From: DAIDKA01 sp036521075
Lineage (GTDB): Bacteria; Pseudomonadota; Gammaproteobacteria; Steroidobacterales; Steroidobacteraceae
Length of the DNA stretch: 43,708 nucleotides
Direction of reading: 5' to 3'
NCBI GenBank assembly: GCA_036521075.1
Contig: DATDIL010000032.1
Coordinates: 1-43,708 of the forward strand
The notes under the pieces are model-generated. The model had not been told where the DNA came from. It worked only from the letters and a program-made list of their open reading frames with translations, and made no database searches. Made by a program: the position numbers and the translations under genes. Shown here piece after piece: positions 15,963 to 23,403 of the stretch. Each line of letters opens with the position of its first letter. Positions within the stretch are counted from its first letter, which is position 1.

Positions 15963-17066
15963 CTACCCCCACACCTCGCGCGCGACCTCGACTACCAGGG
16001 CGAGCTTCGCAAACTGCTCCTCTTGCGTGAGCTTGTTGCCGCGCTCGCCGCTGGCAAACCCGCATTGCGGACTTAAGGCCAACTGGTCGAGCGGCACATA
16101 TTTGGCCGCTTCATCAATGCGGCGCCGCAGCTCATCCTTGCTCTCCAGTGCGCCGCGCTTGCTGCTGACAAGTCCGAGTACGACCGTCTTGCCCTTCGGC
16201 AGCAGCCGCAGGGGCGCAAAATCACCGGCCCGGGAGGTATCGTATTCCAGAAAATATCCCGTCACATCGATCTCGTTGAACAGTACCTCGGCGACTGGCT
16301 CGTAGCCGCCTTCGGCCAGCCACGCGCCCTCGAAGTTGCCGCGGCACAGGTGCATGCACACCGCCATGTCGGCCGGGCGGCTGGCGATCGCACCGTTGAT
16401 GAGCTTGGCATAGGTATGCGGCAGCTGAGCGGGGTCCTCCCCATAGTTTTGCACCTCACGCCGCAGCTTCGGGTCGCACAGATAGGCGAAATTCACCTCA
16501 TCCAGCTGCAGGTAACGGCACCCGGCCGCGGCAAGATCGGTCACCTCCTCGGCGTAGACTCGCGCCAGATCATCATAGAACTGCGCGAGATCCGGATAGG
16601 CGTGTCTGTCGATGACTTCCCGTCCGCCGCGAAAATGCAGCATCGACGGTGAGGGAATGGTCAGCTTCGGCACCCCCCGCGCGATCGAGTGCAGGTAGCG
16701 GTAATGCTCAACGAAGATCGGATAGGGACGCGCCAGCCTGCCGGTGACGCGCATCGCCGTGGGTGCCCGTTCGATATCCCCCTGTTCAGTGTGAAAGTTC
16801 ACCTTGACGGGCGAACGGGTGACCTCCACGTTGGCAAACTGCTTGAGAAAATCCAGATGCCACAGGTTGCGGCGAAATTCTCCGTCCGTGACGGCGCGCA
16901 GGCCCAGGGCCTCCTGGTGCCGCACCACCTCGAGAATGGCCGCGTCCTCCAGGGGTTTGAGCTGTCCTGCCGTGAGCGTGCCGGCCCGATGCTGCGCCCG
17001 CGCGGCCAGCAGTTCGGGAGGGCGCAACAGACTGCCGACGTGGTCGGCGTGAAACGGGGGTCTCAT
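15963..17066 (-). CDS. MetE C-terminal-like (cobalamin-independent methionine synthase II family) protein
   Basis: The protein has 367 residues from the ATG at 17066, which overlaps the preceding stop as ATGA; an upstream in-frame start would lie inside the DUF3237 gene. It corresponds to the catalytic C-terminal barrel of MetE only: HADHVGSLLRP at the start, GLRAVTDGEFRR, LQLDEVNFAYL, the zinc-site motif HLCRGN, FLEYDTSRAGDF, VVLGLVSSK, and the final LSPQCGFAS with the conserved Cys. Stand-alone members do not replace MetE and are often found in catabolic clusters, where methyl transfer or thiol chemistry has been proposed. Here it lies between a DUF3237 protein and a Pht5-like protein. Substrate unknown. 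Confidence 0.88.
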   Translation of the reverse strand: MRPPFHADHVGSLLRPPELLAARAQHRAGTLTAGQLKPLEDAAILEVVRHQEALGLRAVTDGEFRRNLWHLDFLKQFANVEVTRSPVKVNFHTEQGDIERAPTAMRVTGRLARPYPIFVEHYRYLHSIARGVPKLTIPSPSMLHFRGGREVIDRHAYPDLAQFYDDLARVYAEEVTDLAAAGCRYLQLDEVNFAYLCDPKLRREVQNYGEDPAQLPHTYAKLINGAIASRPADMAVCMHLCRGNFEGAWLAEGGYEPVAEVLFNEIDVTGYFLEYDTSRAGDFAPLRLLPKGKTVVLGLVSSKRGALESKDELRRRIDEAAKYVPLDQLALSPQCGFASGERGNKLTQEEQFAKLALVVEVAREVWG

Positions 17067-17563
17067 TGGACAAGGTAGTAGCGCATGAACAGACATTCCT
17101 TCTGGCGTTCACCGATACCGACAAAGCAATGCTCGGCAAGCCAGCCGTAGGGGCCCGGTGGCGCCTCGAACAGCGGTGTCGTACGGATGTAGTATTCGCC
17201 GGGATCCACGAACTCATCGAGCGCGTTGAGGCGCTGCATCACCTCGGGCGATGCACGCCGATAGCCGCGATTGCGGATATTGATGTGCACGCCATCATGC
17301 GAGCGAAAGGTGTAGCAGGCATCGACCATGCCGACCCCATCGGGCCGGTAGGTAGGCCATTCGATACCCCCGGGCAGAATGGTGCCACGCAGGCGTGGCC
17401 CGTCGATGTCACCGCCGCTGATCTGCACCATGAGCCGCTCGCCGGCTCCGTACGCCATGCGCAGCACATCCCCGGTGACCACCCGGGTCTGGAACACGTA
17501 CTCGAAGCGCGGCAGCATCTGCGCGAGCCGCCGCGGCTGCAGGCTGGGATCCAACTCGACCAT
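17063..17563 (-). CDS. DUF3237 family protein
   Basis: The protein has 166 residues and is the first gene of the minus-strand operon. It has the DUF3237 blocks: TRVVTGDVLRMAYG, SGGDIDGPRLRGTILPGG, a DG-rich middle (RPDGVGMVDACYTFRSHDG) and a C-terminal EYYIRTTPLFE strand. The fold is a small beta barrel; the function is unknown, though members commonly accompany genes for aromatic or steroid breakdown. The stop overlaps the start of the MetE-like gene (ATGA), so they are translationally coupled. A TATAGT box lies just upstream. Confidence 0.85.
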   Translation of the reverse strand: MVELDPSLQPRRLAQMLPRFEYVFQTRVVTGDVLRMAYGAGERLMVQISGGDIDGPRLRGTILPGGIEWPTYRPDGVGMVDACYTFRSHDGVHINIRNRGYRRASPEVMQRLNALDEFVDPGEYYIRTTPLFEAPPGPYGWLAEHCFVGIGERQKECLFMRYYLVQ

Positions 17564-17571
17564 AGGCCCTG

Positions 17572-17577
17572 ACTATA
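17572..17577 (-). promoter_or_regulatory. -10 box TATAGT for the minus-strand operon
   Basis: Read on the minus strand, TATAGT ends 8 nt before the ATG of the DUF3237 gene; TTGTAA lies 15 nt upstream of it. Transcription would start within a few bases of the start codon. Confidence 0.4.
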
Positions 17578-17592
17578 CGCCCGCGGCAGGGC

Positions 17593-17621
17593 TTACAAGC
17601 AATCGTGAGGCGCGCTAAGGT
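17593..17621 (+). promoter_or_regulatory. Promoter with leaderless start for the MFS gene
   Basis: TTACAA (17593-17598), a 17-nt spacer and TAAGGT (17616-17621); the -10-like box ends 5 nt before the ATG at 17627, so the mRNA would begin at or beside the start codon. The AAGG inside the box could also act as a weak ribosome site, so this is not decisive. Confidence 0.4.
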
Positions 17622-17626
17622 AGGCG

Positions 17627-18991
17627 ATGGATCGGATCGACGAGTCGGCATCCGCAGTCAGGCGACCCACGGTCGACATCGGCGCGCTCATCGACGCGGC
17701 GCGCTTCGGGCCCGTGCAGATCACGGTCTTCGTCCTCGCTCTGATGTGCATGACGTTCGAGGGCTACGACACCTACGCCGTCTCGTATATTGGACCGACA
17801 CTGTTGAGGCTCTGGCATCTGTCCACGGCTACCCTCGGGGTCATTTTCACGGCTGGCACCGTCGGCAGTGCCCTCGGGTACCTGGCCATCGGACCGCTGG
17901 CCGATCGACTCGGCCGACGTGTCCCGGTCATTGTCGGCACGGCCGCATTCGGCGCGGTCTCGATCCTCAGTACCACTGCCACCGGGTCTGCGACCTTTAT
18001 CACCTGGCGGTTGCTGGTGGGACTGGCACTGGGCGCGGTGCTGCCGAACATCGTGGCCATCGCCGCCGAAGTCACGCCGGCGCGCCGCCGCTCGCTGGTG
18101 ATCGTGGTGCTCTACAGCGGCTTTGCGATTGGCTCGGCCCTGGCGGGACTCATCGCCGGACGCCTGATGCCGGCCTTCGGTTGGGGTTCGGTCCTGTGGG
18201 TCGGCGGTGCGGTGCCATTGCTGCTGTCGCTGGCCATGTGGCAATGGCTACCCGAATCACCGCGCTTCATCACCTTGCGCGACGCGCGCGATCCACGCCT
18301 GCCGGCTTTGCTCGGGCGCCTGGTCGCAGCTGCGGCGCCACCGGGGCCGGCCGCGTTCACCCTGCCGGGCGAACAGCTGCGCCGCCAGCCGATACGCGAT
18401 CTGTTCGGAGGCGGCCGCCTCATCAGCACGCTGATGATCTGGATGGTGCTGTCGATGGATGTGACCACCATCGGGGCGCTGGTGTTCTGGATCCCGACGC
18501 TTCTGAACACGGCGGGACAGTCCGCCGCCCAGGGCATCAACTTTTCGGTGGTGTTGCTGATGGGCGGCATCATCGGCGCCTGCATCATCGGCTGGTGCAT
18601 GGATCGCTTCGGGACCTACCGGATACTGATTCCGGCGCATCTGTGTGCGACTTTGTTCATTGTGAGCTTCGCCCTGCTGGTGAAGACCTCCCCGGTTGCC
18701 GTGGCATTCCTGATCGGCCTGACCCTCAATGGCGGCACCTCGGGCAGCCAGGGGCTGCTGGCGCGCCTGTATCCGACGGCGTTGCGCACCACGGGAGTGG
18801 GCTGGGCCTCCGCGGTCTCGCGCCTCATCGGCATCGCGCAGCCGTTGCTGCTGGGGCTGATGCTCGCGGCCCGTTGGACGCCGACGACGACGCTCCTGGT
18901 CTGCAGCGCACCGACCGTACTCTCCATGCTGGCGCTAGGGGTCCTGTCACAGGATCGATTCGGAATCACCGCCCGTGAGGCGCAGCCATGA
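17627..18991 (+). CDS. MFS transporter, AAHS-like (aromatic acid:H+ symporter)
   Basis: The protein has 454 residues and 12 predicted membrane helices. It has the MFS signature between helices 2 and 3 (GPLADRLGRRVPVIVG), its counterpart in the second half (GWCMDRFGTYRI) and PESPRFI at the end of helix 6. The first helix carries FEGYDTYAVSYIGP, close to the DGYD motif whose Asp is needed in AAHS transporters such as PcaK and BenK; here the position is Glu-Gly-Tyr-Asp. It probably imports the carboxylic acid used by the neighbouring enzymes. Its stop overlaps the aldehyde dehydrogenase start (ATGA). It is divergent from the DUF3237 operon across 63 bp, so the two arms may be co-regulated. Confidence 0.88.
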   Translation: MDRIDESASAVRRPTVDIGALIDAARFGPVQITVFVLALMCMTFEGYDTYAVSYIGPTLLRLWHLSTATLGVIFTAGTVGSALGYLAIGPLADRLGRRVPVIVGTAAFGAVSILSTTATGSATFITWRLLVGLALGAVLPNIVAIAAEVTPARRRSLVIVVLYSGFAIGSALAGLIAGRLMPAFGWGSVLWVGGAVPLLLSLAMWQWLPESPRFITLRDARDPRLPALLGRLVAAAAPPGPAAFTLPGEQLRRQPIRDLFGGGRLISTLMIWMVLSMDVTTIGALVFWIPTLLNTAGQSAAQGINFSVVLLMGGIIGACIIGWCMDRFGTYRILIPAHLCATLFIVSFALLVKTSPVAVAFLIGLTLNGGTSGSQGLLARLYPTALRTTGVGWASAVSRLIGIAQPLLLGLMLAARWTPTTTLLVCSAPTVLSMLALGVLSQDRFGITAREAQP

Positions 18992-20478
18992 ACATGCAAG
19001 CCGCTGAGCCCGTGCCCGCACTGCGCCTGCCCCAGGCGCGTGATTTCTACTACGGCGGCGACTGGCATAAAAGCGTGGGGGGCCTGCGCACGAGCATCGA
19101 GAACCCGGGCACTGGCGAGATCCTGGCCCAGGTGACCCAGGCGACAACCGGGGATCTGGACGCGGCCGTGGCGGCGGCACAGCAGGGTTTTGTGCACTGG
19201 CGTGGAGTGCCGCCGGCCAAGCGCGCCCACGTTTTGCGTCAGGCGGCCGATGCCATCCGCTGTCACGGGGCGGAACTGGCCATGCTGGATGCGGCTGACA
19301 GCGGCAATCCTTACCGGGAGATGCGCAAGGATGCGGATGCCGCTGCTGCACAGGTGGAGTTTTTCGCCGGGCTGGTCACGGAGATGAAGGGCGCCTCGAT
19401 TCCGCTCGGGCCCGATTCGGTGAACTTCTCGGTGCGCGAACCGCTGGGTGTGGTGGCGCGACTGCTGCCCTTCAATCACCCCTTGATGTTTTGTGCCGGT
19501 AAATCCGCGGCCATTCTAGCCGCCGGCAATGCCGTGATCATCAAGCCCGCCGAGCAGACACCCCTTGCGGCGCTGCGGTTGGCCGAACTCATCGGGCCAC
19601 TGTTCCCCGCGGGAGTCTTCAACGTGGTGCCCGCCGACCGGGTCGCCGCGGCGCATCTGGCCGCTCACCCCGGCATTGCCAAAGTCGCCCTGGTGGGCAG
19701 CGTGCCGGCGGGGCGTGCGATCCTGCATGCCGCGGCCGACACCATCAAGCCGGTACTGCTTGAATTGGGTGGCAAGAATGCGCTGATCGCCTTCGCCGAT
19801 GCCGATCCGGATGAGGTCGCGCAGGCGGTGGTGGAGGGCATGAACTTCGCATGGTGCGGCCAGTCCTGCGGCTCGACGAGCCGCGCCTTTGTCCATCAGT
19901 CCCTGCACGATGCGGTGCTTGAGCGCATCTGCAACCGGCTGACTGATTTTGTACCGGGGCTGCCCACGGACCCCGCGACCCGCATGGGAGCGCTCGTCAG
20001 TCGCACCCAGTACGAGCGCGTGCTCGAATATATTGCCGCCGCACGGACACAGGGGGCCCGGCTGGTATATGGCGGTAAGCGGCCGGCGCACTGCGCAGCC
20101 GCACGCGGCTACTACATCGAACCGACGGTCTTTGCCGGGGTGACGGCGCAGATGCGCGTCGCGCGTGAGGAGATCTTCGGACCCGTCCTGAGCGTGCTGC
20201 GCTGGCAGGACCCCGAGGCCCTGTTCGACCAGGTCAATGCGCTTGAATATGGGCTCACCTGCTCCATCTGGACCCGCGACCTCAATACGGCACACCGCGC
20301 CGCCCAGCGAGTGGCGGCTGGCTTTGTCTGGGTCAATGAGGTTGCCAAGCACTTTCTCGGCAGCCCCTTCGGTGGCTACAAGCAATCGGGCCTCGGGCGC
20401 GAGGAGTGCCTGGATGAACTGCTGGCGTTCACGCAGGAGAAGAACATTCACATTCGCCTGACGGGGGCTTGCAAGTAA
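18988..20478 (+). CDS. NAD(P)-dependent aldehyde dehydrogenase
   Basis: The protein has 496 residues, the normal length for the family. Catalytic parts are all present: PFNHPL with the oxyanion Asn, IIKPAEQTP for cofactor binding, the VGSVPAGR glycine motif, the general base Glu 259 in LLELGGKNALI, the nucleophile Cys 294 in GQSCGSTSR, and EEIFGPVLSV. Overall similarity is to betaine/aromatic-aldehyde-type enzymes. It overlaps the transporter gene by 4 bases, so it probably oxidises an aldehyde made from the imported substrate. Cytosolic, no signal peptide. Confidence 0.92.
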   Translation: MNMQAAEPVPALRLPQARDFYYGGDWHKSVGGLRTSIENPGTGEILAQVTQATTGDLDAAVAAAQQGFVHWRGVPPAKRAHVLRQAADAIRCHGAELAMLDAADSGNPYREMRKDADAAAAQVEFFAGLVTEMKGASIPLGPDSVNFSVREPLGVVARLLPFNHPLMFCAGKSAAILAAGNAVIIKPAEQTPLAALRLAELIGPLFPAGVFNVVPADRVAAAHLAAHPGIAKVALVGSVPAGRAILHAAADTIKPVLLELGGKNALIAFADADPDEVAQAVVEGMNFAWCGQSCGSTSRAFVHQSLHDAVLERICNRLTDFVPGLPTDPATRMGALVSRTQYERVLEYIAAARTQGARLVYGGKRPAHCAAARGYYIEPTVFAGVTAQMRVAREEIFGPVLSVLRWQDPEALFDQVNALEYGLTCSIWTRDLNTAHRAAQRVAAGFVWVNEVAKHFLGSPFGGYKQSGLGREECLDELLAFTQEKNIHIRLTGACK

Positions 20479-20499
20479 CAGCGCGCCTGCGCGATGCCT

Positions 20500-20505
20500 T
20501 ATAAT
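20500..20505 (+). promoter_or_regulatory. -10 box TATAAT giving a leaderless start
   Basis: A perfect TATAAT ends 6 nt before the ATG at 20512, with no good -35 and no Shine-Dalgarno sequence. It also argues against the earlier in-frame ATG at 20494, which would lie upstream of the -10 box. Confidence 0.45.
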
Positions 20506-20511
20506 GCAGAC

Positions 20512-21432
20512 ATGAGCAAATATCTGGCTGTACTGACCGCATACGTCGTTCTCGGTGGTGTCAGTGGGTTGACCGGATCGCAGCCCGTCGCTGCGGCCGA
20601 TGCGGTGCCGGCGCCCGCGGCCGACTGCAATCGCCACTGCCTGCTGAGTATTCTGACGACCTACACCGAGGCGCTGGTCGACAATGACACCTCGCGCCTG
20701 GCGGTATCGCCACAACTGCGCGTCACCAGCAATGGTGCGCTGACGACGCTTGGGCATGGACAGGTGTGGGGCGCCGTGAGGCGCATCCCCTACCGCCATG
20801 CCTTCGTGGACCCGGCCTCGGGAGCGGCGGTGTTTTATGGCACGCTCACCAATACGCCGACGCGGGATGCCGAGAAGTGGTGGTTCTATGTCGTGCGCCT
20901 GAAGATCGTCGCGCAGCGGATCAGTGAAATCGAAGAGATCTCCTACGACGGCACGCTGGGAGGCACCCCGGCGTCCTCCCTGGATCTGCCGCACACCCTC
21001 TACGATACCTATCTGCCGATAGGCGAACGCCAGACGCGTGCGCAGCTGTTCGCGATTGCCGATAAATACTTTGATGCGGTGACGGGCACGCTCAATTATC
21101 ACGATGTTCCGTGGCACCCGGAGTGCCAGCGCATCGAGCTGGGGACCTTTACCGTGAACTCGAGGCTCGGTCCGGGCAGCTGTGGCGGGGAGTTCAAGGA
21201 TCCGAAGGTGCGCTGGACGGTGCGCAACCGGCGCTATTACATCGCCGATGAGGAGCGTGGCGTGGTGCTCGCCATCGCGAACTTCATGACCCCGCCGGAA
21301 CTGCCGAATAACAACGGATCAGTGGTATTCGAGGCATTCAAGATCCAGGACGGCCTCATACGTCATATCGAGGCATTCTTCAGAGGCAACGGACAGCTGC
21401 ACTCCGGCTGGGGCGACGGGCCGGGGTCCTAG
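20512..21432 (+). CDS. Exported protein of unknown function (DUF8021-like)
   Basis: The protein has 306 residues from ATG 20512. An ATG at 20494 adds six residues, but the shorter form starts directly with a signal peptide (MSKYLAVLTAYVVLGGVSG, cleaved near VAAADA) and follows a TATAAT box by 6 nt. The mature protein begins with a Cys pair (DCNRHCLLSILTTY) and has a NTF2/SnoaL-like run: YTEALVDNDTSRLAVSPQLRVTSNG, FADP-like FVDPASGAAVFYG, LRLKI-type strand VVRLKIVAQRISEIEEI. This resembles the DUF8021 group as I remember it. It lies 33 nt after the aldehyde dehydrogenase and may belong to that operon or have its own promoter. Periplasmic; function unknown. Confidence 0.7.
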   Translation: MSKYLAVLTAYVVLGGVSGLTGSQPVAAADAVPAPAADCNRHCLLSILTTYTEALVDNDTSRLAVSPQLRVTSNGALTTLGHGQVWGAVRRIPYRHAFVDPASGAAVFYGTLTNTPTRDAEKWWFYVVRLKIVAQRISEIEEISYDGTLGGTPASSLDLPHTLYDTYLPIGERQTRAQLFAIADKYFDAVTGTLNYHDVPWHPECQRIELGTFTVNSRLGPGSCGGEFKDPKVRWTVRNRRYYIADEERGVVLAIANFMTPPELPNNNGSVVFEAFKIQDGLIRHIEAFFRGNGQLHSGWGDGPGS

Positions 21433-21475
21433 GTCCCGCTCACCCCATTTCGTGTTGTCGTGACCACCCGCGCCC

Positions 21476-21481
21476 TACAAT
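21476..21481 (+). promoter_or_regulatory. -10-like box TACAAT giving a leaderless start
   Basis: TACAAT ends 6 nt before the ATG at 21488. TTGTCG lies 15 nt upstream of it, shorter than the ideal spacing. No Shine-Dalgarno sequence is present between box and ATG. Confidence 0.4.
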
Positions 21482-21487
21482 GGCGCG

Positions 21488-22576
21488 ATGCGATCCGCTC
21501 CCGGCAAGCCCAATTGGTTCAGCTCGAACGCAAATGGCGGCTTATTCGCCATCTGGGCACTGTTCTGGCTGCTCATGATTGCGGTCTCGGTCGAGGACCA
21601 CGGTGACAGGCGGTATTTCAAGTGGTGGGAACCTTACCTGTGGGAGGGCAGCTCCTGCCTGTTTGCCACCGGCTGGCTCCTGCTGCAGCGCCGCGTCGCG
21701 ACGCGCTGGAACGTATATCTTGCGCAGCCGCTGCGCTGGTTCGGCCGTCACCTCGCGTGGTTTCCGCTCTTCGCGGTGACTTTTGTGCCGGTGGTCTATT
21801 CAATCCGGCACGGCGTGTATTCCCTGGCTCACTACACCTATAAACACGATCCGTGGCCACACCTGTTCGTCTACGAGACCATCAAGCTGCTGCTGTACAC
21901 GGCCTTGTGGTTGTGCATCCTGTTTGGATTCGCGAGTTTCACGCTGTGGCGGCAGGAGCGCGAACGGTTACTCACGCTGCAAAAGGATCTGGCCGAATCT
22001 CAATTGGCGCAACTGCGAGCTCAGCTGCAGCCGCACTTTATCTTCAACGCGCTCAACACGATCTCCTCGCTCATGCAGATTGACGTCGGTCGCGCGGACC
22101 GCCTGCTCGCCCAGCTGGCGGACCTGCTGCGCTCGACCTTGCAGGCCGGCAACAGGCAGGCCAATCCACTGCGCGAGGAGCTCAAGGTGCTGCAGCTGTA
22201 TTCGGACATCATGCGTGAACGCTTCGCCGGCCGCGTCCTGCTGAGCTGGGATATCGCCAACGAGGCACTCGACGCCGCCGTTCCCGCGCTGCTTCTGCAG
22301 CCGCTGCTCGAGAATGCGTTCAAGCATGGGGTCGAGCGCTGCAGCCAACCGGTAGCCATCGCCATCGCGGCATGGTGCGATGAACGGCTGCTACATGTCA
22401 CCATCCACAATACGGGCGGCGCGCTCGCCACCGACTCGCGCCCGGGCATCGGCCTCACGAACTGCCGCGAGCGGCTCAAGGTGTTGTACGGGGAACACGC
22501 GCGCCTTGATCTGGCGCAGGACGCCACCGGCGTCGCGGCGCGAATCTCGCTCCCGTATCAAAGCGAGGCCGCATGA
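21488..22576 (+). CDS. LytS/YehU-type sensor histidine kinase
   Basis: The protein has 362 residues. Four hydrophobic segments fill the N-terminal half (about 20-36, 52-67, 90-105, 133-153), followed by a short coiled stretch (QERERLLTLQKDLAESQLAQL) and the His_kinase domain with QPHFIFNALN, phospho-acceptor His 183. The C-terminal ATPase domain has an N-box (LLQPLLENAFKHG) and a G-box (PGIGLTNCRERL). No large extracellular sensor domain is seen, so the signal is probably sensed in the membrane. The stop overlaps the response regulator start (ATGA), making a classic two-component pair. Confidence 0.93.
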   Translation: MRSAPGKPNWFSSNANGGLFAIWALFWLLMIAVSVEDHGDRRYFKWWEPYLWEGSSCLFATGWLLLQRRVATRWNVYLAQPLRWFGRHLAWFPLFAVTFVPVVYSIRHGVYSLAHYTYKHDPWPHLFVYETIKLLLYTALWLCILFGFASFTLWRQERERLLTLQKDLAESQLAQLRAQLQPHFIFNALNTISSLMQIDVGRADRLLAQLADLLRSTLQAGNRQANPLREELKVLQLYSDIMRERFAGRVLLSWDIANEALDAAVPALLLQPLLENAFKHGVERCSQPVAIAIAAWCDERLLHVTIHNTGGALATDSRPGIGLTNCRERLKVLYGEHARLDLAQDATGVAARISLPYQSEAA

Positions 22577-23313
22577 TCCGCGCACTCATCGTCGAGGATG
22601 AGGCGCCGGCACGCGACAAACTGCGGCGCTGGCTCGCCGAGCAACCGGACATCGAAGTTACGGGTACGGCGCAGGACGGCCTGGCCGCAGTTGCAGCGAT
22701 AGACAGTGCGCACCCCGACGTCGTGTTCCTCGACATCCAGATGCCGGGGCTCAGCGGCCTGGAGGTCGCGGCGCAGCTGGATCCGGATTCGGCACCGCTG
22801 CTGGTGTTCGTCACGGCCTTCGATGAGCACGCGATCAAGGCTTTCGAACTCAACGCCGTCGATTATCTGTTGAAGCCCTACGACAAGGACCGGTTGCACA
22901 AAACCCTGGAGCGCATCCGCTCGCGGCGCGATAGCACGGACGGTGCCGCCGCGGCCATACGCGCGGCGCGCACACACACGGGCGCCGCAGAGCGGCTACT
23001 CGTGCCGAAGGGCGCGCAGCTGCAGCTCATCGATGCCAACTCGATTCACTGGCTCGAGGCCGACGATAACTACGTCCACGTACACACGGCCGAGGCGCGC
23101 TACCTGCTGCGCCGCACACTGAACGATCTGCTTGCGTTGCTGGGCGAGGAGCGCTTCGTGCGCATTCACAAGTCCACGGCGGTGAACGTTGCGCAGGTCG
23201 CGGCTCTCGCGCCGCTTTTCAAAGGCGATCACGAAGTGCAGCTGCGCAGCGGCGTGAAGCTGCGCCTGAGTCGGCGCTACAAGGATGCAGTGTTCGCCCG
23301 CATGGGCGCCTGA
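22573..23313 (+). CDS. LytTR-family response regulator
   Basis: The protein has 246 residues: receiver domain 1-118 with acidic residues at 8-10, phospho-acceptor Asp 54 (VFLDIQMPG), the conserved Thr in VTAFDEHA, and Lys in YLLKPYDK; then a LytTR DNA-binding domain (about 140-245) with SIHWLEADDNYVHVHT, the helix LNDLLALLGEERFVRIHKS, and LRLSRRYKD. It is translationally coupled to the kinase. Its regulon is unknown. LytTR proteins bind paired direct repeats about 10 bp apart; no clear pair was found before its own operon or before the PQQ dehydrogenase 90 nt downstream. Confidence 0.94.
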   Translation: MIRALIVEDEAPARDKLRRWLAEQPDIEVTGTAQDGLAAVAAIDSAHPDVVFLDIQMPGLSGLEVAAQLDPDSAPLLVFVTAFDEHAIKAFELNAVDYLLKPYDKDRLHKTLERIRSRRDSTDGAAAAIRAARTHTGAAERLLVPKGAQLQLIDANSIHWLEADDNYVHVHTAEARYLLRRTLNDLLALLGEERFVRIHKSTAVNVAQVAALAPLFKGDHEVQLRSGVKLRLSRRYKDAVFARMGA

Positions 23314-23403
23314 GGCTTCCCGTCCCGCTTGCCCCATCGCTGTCGCGCCGGCTGCCGGGGCGGCGCGATGCTCACGGTACAAGAGCGGAAGCGGAGACGA
23401 GCG

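Noticed and set aside
17605..18978. Second plus-strand frame of about 450 codons overlapping the MFS gene
   Set aside because: Arg/Gly/His-rich composition with no membrane pattern; the MFS frame has 12 helices and the family signature.
19516..21117. Minus-strand open frame of about 530 codons opposite the aldehyde dehydrogenase
   Set aside because: Shadow of the aldehyde dehydrogenase and the following gene, both with clear family motifs or a signal peptide on the plus strand; no recognisable domain in the antisense product.
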